From positions 1 to 47,960 of the forward strand of contig JAUSGZ010000045.1 of the NCBI GenBank assembly GCA_030648715.1: a stretch of 47,960 bases of DNA, written 5' to 3'. The DNA comes from a bacterium. GTDB taxonomy: Bacteria; Patescibacteriota; Patescibacteriia; Buchananbacterales; GWA2-38-13. A program made the translations under genes and the position numbers. Shown here one piece after another: positions 44,408-47,960 of the stretch. Within the stretch, counting starts at the first letter, position 1; the number at the start of each line of letters is the position of its first letter. The notes beneath the pieces are model-generated. The model made no database searches and was not told the origin of the DNA. It saw nothing but the letters and a program-made list of their open reading frames with translations.

Positions 44408-44869
44408 ATGTCCGATCCGAAGGCGAACGGTCTGTTCGCACAACTCACCGCCAGAATGGCGGACGTCAACCTCGGCGACCTGGACGAGCCCACCGACGAG
44501 GTACAGGACGACGAGGAAGTCATCGGAGAGCTCACCGATGAGCTCAAGCGCCTGTACGCACTGCGGTCGCAGGAGATCGACCGGTGCAGCACCTTCAACG
44601 TCGCCAACCTGCGCAAGGCGGCCGACCTGATGGAACGCAACCCATCGCCCGATGAGATGCGGGAGGCGCTCCAAGGCATCGCCCAGGAGAAGCTCGCCCA
44701 CGAGATCCGCCACGATGCCGTGGAGACGCTCTTCTCGGCGGCGTTGCGGCTCGAGTTCCCGGCGGCGGCCGACAAGAAGGTCGTCATCCGCGAAGGGTGG
44801 CAGGTAGTCACTCGCCCCGACCGCTCTCGCGGCCTGCCTGCGGCGCTGCTCGAGCTGCTTTCCCGCTGA
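44408..44869 (+). CDS. Small acidic protein, paralog B of tandem pair
   Basis: CAAGGAGGACGA SD; LGDLDEPTDEVQDDEEVIGELTDELKRLYALR. Confidence 0.8.
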   Translation: MSDPKANGLFAQLTARMADVNLGDLDEPTDEVQDDEEVIGELTDELKRLYALRSQEIDRCSTFNVANLRKAADLMERNPSPDEMREALQGIAQEKLAHEIRHDAVETLFSAALRLEFPAAADKKVVIREGWQVVTRPDRSRGLPAALLELLSR

Positions 44870-44917
44870 ACGCAGTCGCGTTCGTCCCTGCACCCTAGTT
44901 CCACGACGGGCGGGTCC

Positions 44918-44940
44918 CCACCGGACCCGCTCTTTTTTTA
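44918..44940 (+). terminator. Intrinsic terminator GCGGGTCCccaccGGACCCGCtcttttttt
   Basis: Stem plus T7. Confidence 0.85.
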
Positions 44941-45043
44941 TCAAAAAATGCTTGTCAAACGACAAAAATCCCCCGCCAACGGCGGGGGATTTTCTGTTCA
45001 AACGGACTGAGTACAGAGCACGGGGTACTGAGTACCCAACGCG

Positions 45044-45442
45044 TTACTTCAACGTCACCTTGGCGCCGGCCGTTTCCAGGTCCTTTTTCATCTTCTCCGC
45101 CTCTTCCTTTTTGACGGCCTCCTTCACGACCTTCGGCGCGGCGTCCACCAAGTCCTTGGCTTCCTTCAAACCCAGCTGGGTGAGGGCGCGCACGGCCTTG
45201 ATGACGGCGATCTTGTTGTCGCCCGAGGAGGTCAGCTCCACAGTGAACTCCGACTTCTCTTCGACCGGCGCGGCAGCGGCCGCCGGGCCCGCCATCATCG
45301 CCATCGGAGCGGCGGCGGAAACGCCGAACTTCTCCTCCAGCACTTTGACCAGCTCGGCCAGGTCCAGCACGGAGAGCTTTTCGATCTGCTCCACCAGGCC
45401 CTTGAACTTCGCCGGTACTTCCACTTTCTTGTCATCGGACAT
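45044..45442 (-). CDS. rplL: 50S ribosomal protein L7/L12
   Basis: [71 protein letters not shown]. Confidence 0.98.
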   Translation of the reverse strand: MSDDKKVEVPAKFKGLVEQIEKLSVLDLAELVKVLEEKFGVSAAAPMAMMAGPAAAAAPVEEKSEFTVELTSSGDNKIAVIKAVRALTQLGLKEAKDLVDAAPKVVKEAVKKEEAEKMKKDLETAGAKVTLK

Positions 45443-45545
45443 AGAGTTTGGGTTAGTTTGTAGGAATTAAATTGTCCCGCCCTGCGGGATCCCGCCAACC
45501 TTTTTAAATTATTAGGTGGCGGTGATAGCTTATAGGACGGCCTGG

Positions 45546-46070
45546 CTATGCCGGCTTTTTTTCGCTCAATGCTTTCAGGACCTGGACCAAACCGCGCAGG
45601 TTGCCGGCAAGCACATTGACCATGCCCGACAGTGGCGCACGCACGGAACCGACCACCTTGGCGATGAGCTCCAGCTTGGACGGCAGCGCGGACAGCTCTC
45701 GCACCTTCGCACCGTCCACGTAACGGCGCTCCAGGAGCCCGCCGAACGGCTTGACCGCCGGATGGTCCTTGGAAAACTGCACGACGACCCGCGACGGCGC
45801 GACCTCGTCCTCGTACCCGAAGATGGTCGCGACCTCGGCCGGGAATTGTTCCGGGTCCACGTCCAGCTTGGCGTCGGTGAAGGCCTTCCGCATCAACGTC
45901 TTTTTAGCCACCAAGTACTCGCCGCCAGCCTCGCGGCACAGCTTGCGCAGCTGCGTCACGTCCTTGACCGTCAACCCGGCGAAATTCGCAAAGACCACGG
46001 CTTTGGAGCGTTCCATTTTCTCCTTGATGCTGGCGACCTCCTGGACTTTCTGCTGCTTGGATTTTGGCAT
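45546..46070 (-). CDS. rplJ: 50S ribosomal protein L10
   Basis: MPKSKQQKVQEVASIKEKMERSKAVVFANFAGLTVKDVTQLRKLCREAGGEYLVAKKTLMRKA. Confidence 0.97.
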   Translation of the reverse strand: MPKSKQQKVQEVASIKEKMERSKAVVFANFAGLTVKDVTQLRKLCREAGGEYLVAKKTLMRKAFTDAKLDVDPEQFPAEVATIFGYEDEVAPSRVVVQFSKDHPAVKPFGGLLERRYVDGAKVRELSALPSKLELIAKVVGSVRAPLSGMVNVLAGNLRGLVQVLKALSEKKPA

Positions 46071-46186
46071 AGGTTACAAAAAAAATCTGCGGCGTTCCCG
46101 CAGACGAAAACCACGAATGGTTCCCTCGGCCGGCCCGGGTTGCCCCGATTTACGCCCTGCGGCGCCGACGGTCTTTGGAAACTGTG
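46071..46186 (-). promoter_or_regulatory. Ribosomal protein L10 leader with intrinsic terminator
   Basis: Minus strand CCAAAGACCGTCGGCGCCGC...GGCCGGCCGAGG; terminator TCTGCGGgaacgCCGCAGAtttttttt ends 7 nt before rplJ ATG; promoter TTGACG-N17-TAGAGT at 46220-46192. Confidence 0.8.
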
Positions 46187-46253
46187 CAGTTACTCTACTC
46201 GCGATGTCTTCTTCCGTCAAGTGGTGAGTGCAAAAAAAGAACAGCAAAAATTA

Positions 46254-46282
46254 TTGACATTTTAGAAAAAATATGACATACT
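46254..46282 (+). promoter_or_regulatory. Promoter TTGACA-N17-CATACT
   Basis: Upstream of CDS 46356, divergent from rplJ promoter. Confidence 0.6.
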
Positions 46283-46355
46283 ATGTAACTTGCATTTTCA
46301 TCCACAGTGGTTGAAAAGCGGCAAGAGTTTGCACCCTACAATTTAGGAGGCTTAA

Positions 46356-47486
46356 TTGCCAGACTTCCGCGATCTCCCGATACCCATGACCATCCTCCCC
46401 TGGACCAAACGGGAAGGTGGCGATGACGCCGGCTACCGCCAGGTGGCCGTCGCCGAAGGGGCCGATGATGCACCTGATGAGCTCATGGTACTGAACCCGC
46501 CGCACTGCTCGCCCATCGCCTGCTACCCGGTCTACGCTCACGGCGCGCGACCGAAGGTCTGCCCAGACTACGGCGCCGGTCTTTCTGCCGCCGCGCGAGT
46601 GCTCGTCCGCCAGCCGGTGTTTAACGCGCTGCATGACGCAAACTACGTCCTGCGCCCTGCCGGCCGCCAGTTGCTCGTCCTCGATGGGTTCCGCCCCGCG
46701 ACGGTCCAAGCAGCGCTGTTTTCCTACCTCTTCCGCCGCCTCTCGGGCGGGACGCCCCCGGATGCCCTGCCGCCGGCCGAGTTCATGACGATAGGTCTGC
46801 GCGCCGACGACGTCGGCTCCTTCGCGGCGGTGATCCCCAACGAGCAGTTCCAGGCAACCTTGGCGGCACTGCCTGTCTGGATACAGGAAGCGCTCGCGGC
46901 GACCAACATTCCGAAGGCCGCCGAACTCTGGCTGACCTTCCGTCACAACCTCGGACACCAGAGCGAGCTGCAGCTGGACACCAGCGCCCCGACGGCGCAT
47001 GGCAGCGGCGGCGCGGTGGACGCCATCCTGGTCGATACCGTGTCCGGCGAACCGACCCTGCTGGGCGTGCCGTTCGACTACGCCCGGCCGGCCAGCGACT
47101 CCCATCCGTACGGCCCGGCCGCGATGCGGTACTTCGAGGACGAGGCCAATCTCGGCCACTACCGCGACCTCGTCGGTCACGACCCGAGGCTTCGGTCTTT
47201 CCTCGCCGAATTCGGGGTACAGAAAGTGACCCATGACCTCTTCGGCACCATCCGGGACGAGCGCCGCCTGTTCTACCACAGTATGGCGCGAGTGGGATTC
47301 TCCCACTTCGTCCTGGAGTGCTGGCACTGGAATGCCGGCAACGAGCGTAGCGGCAATCAGTTCCGCGACTTCCCCTACGCGGGCAATACCTGCCATTCGC
47401 TTCTGCGCAACGTCTGCGCCGCCGATGGTAAGCCGCGCACCGTCTGGAGCAACGCCTCCGCCCACCGTCTCGCGGCTCTCATGTAG
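46356..47486 (+). CDS. VanX-like D-alanyl-D-alanine dipeptidase (M15D), TTG start
   Basis: LLVLDGFRPATVQ; TAHGSGGAVDAIL; FVLECWHWNAGN; SD TAGGAGG 5 nt before TTG. Confidence 0.82.
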   Translation: MPDFRDLPIPMTILPWTKREGGDDAGYRQVAVAEGADDAPDELMVLNPPHCSPIACYPVYAHGARPKVCPDYGAGLSAAARVLVRQPVFNALHDANYVLRPAGRQLLVLDGFRPATVQAALFSYLFRRLSGGTPPDALPPAEFMTIGLRADDVGSFAAVIPNEQFQATLAALPVWIQEALAATNIPKAAELWLTFRHNLGHQSELQLDTSAPTAHGSGGAVDAILVDTVSGEPTLLGVPFDYARPASDSHPYGPAAMRYFEDEANLGHYRDLVGHDPRLRSFLAEFGVQKVTHDLFGTIRDERRLFYHSMARVGFSHFVLECWHWNAGNERSGNQFRDFPYAGNTCHSLLRNVCAADGKPRTVWSNASAHRLAALM

Positions 47487-47527
47487 CATTCCGCACTGAT
47501 GTGCTGCCAACAAGCCGCTCCCACATG

Positions 47528-47564
47528 CGCCGTACCATACCCATGGTGCGGCGCTCTTTTTTTT
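47528..47564 (+). terminator. Intrinsic terminator GCGCCGTACCAtaccCATGGTGCGGCGCtctttttttt
   Basis: Long stem plus T tract. Confidence 0.85.
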
Positions 47565-47647
47565 ACTTGACCACACCGACACCGAGGTGTAGCGTGGCAC
47601 GTATTCCGTCTACAAACCAACGCCCTTTCCCAGGAGGAGGCACTAAC

Positions 47648-47944
47648 ATGGTTCCAGAGGCCGATGCCGCGACCATCGCCACCGTACTCGGCATTACTAA
47701 CGTCATGGCGGAGCTCCAGGAGTTCCCCATCAGTGTTGCCGGTGCCGTCAACTCATTCCTGGTCCGCCGTTTTTACGACCGACGCCAGATCATCTACCTG
47801 ATGCGCTGGCATCCCGATGAGGAGCAGTGGACCGCCAACGAACTCATGTGGGGCGAGCCCGGCCAGCATTTAGCCATCAGCGACGCCGCGGTCGACCGCG
47901 GTACCATCCGCCTCAACTTCGTCACCTGGACGAAGGACGAGTAG
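47648..47944 (+). CDS. Small hypothetical protein
   Basis: SD CCAGGAGGAGG; promoter TTGACC-N17-TAGCGT at 47567-47595. Confidence 0.65.
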   Translation: MVPEADAATIATVLGITNVMAELQEFPISVAGAVNSFLVRRFYDRRQIIYLMRWHPDEEQWTANELMWGEPGQHLAISDAAVDRGTIRLNFVTWTKDE

Positions 47945-47960
47945 CGGCCTCTCTGTCCTT

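Noticed and set aside
45443-45545. rplJ-rplL intergenic hairpins as a separate regulatory RNA
   Set aside because: Short GC hairpins are present but no clear terminator or known motif; not strong enough to call.

Overview
The window is a gene-dense, GC-rich bacterial chromosome segment. Gene content and style suggest a Candidate Phyla Radiation/Patescibacteria-like monoderm; this is inference, with no taxonomy search run. Recognisable modules: an LPxTG surface protein with its sortase; GIY-YIG ORFs associated with palindromic repeats; one tRNA-Gln(CTG) and a broken second copy; an ECF-sigma-headed operon with a MacA/MacB-type exporter and an amidase; dnaX; a CorA-like transporter; an MGDG-synthase-like glycosyltransferase; cysS; an ABC exporter; a secreted dockerin-like protein; metK behind a SAM-I-clan-like riboswitch; xseA (HRDC fusion)/xseB; a dcw segment (mraZ-rsmH-ftsL-like-PBP-murF); a tandem pair of paralogous small proteins; rplJ-rplL behind an L10 leader with an attenuator; and a VanX-like dipeptidase. 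The signals most worth a second look are: (i) a GIY-YIG gene sitting between the two halves of a dispersed palindromic repeat; (ii) a tRNA-Gln whose acceptor stem continues into a perfect 20-bp helix ending in a U-rich tract, next to a frameshifted GIY-YIG gene and an interrupted tRNA relic; (iii) several promoter-to-terminator cassettes with no ORF that carry CCUCC just before the terminator; (iv) the SAM-like leader of metK; (v) the phased MraZ operator array; and (vi) the unexplained tandem paralog family. All calls come from reading the sequence and supplied ORFs; no searches or folding programs were run.
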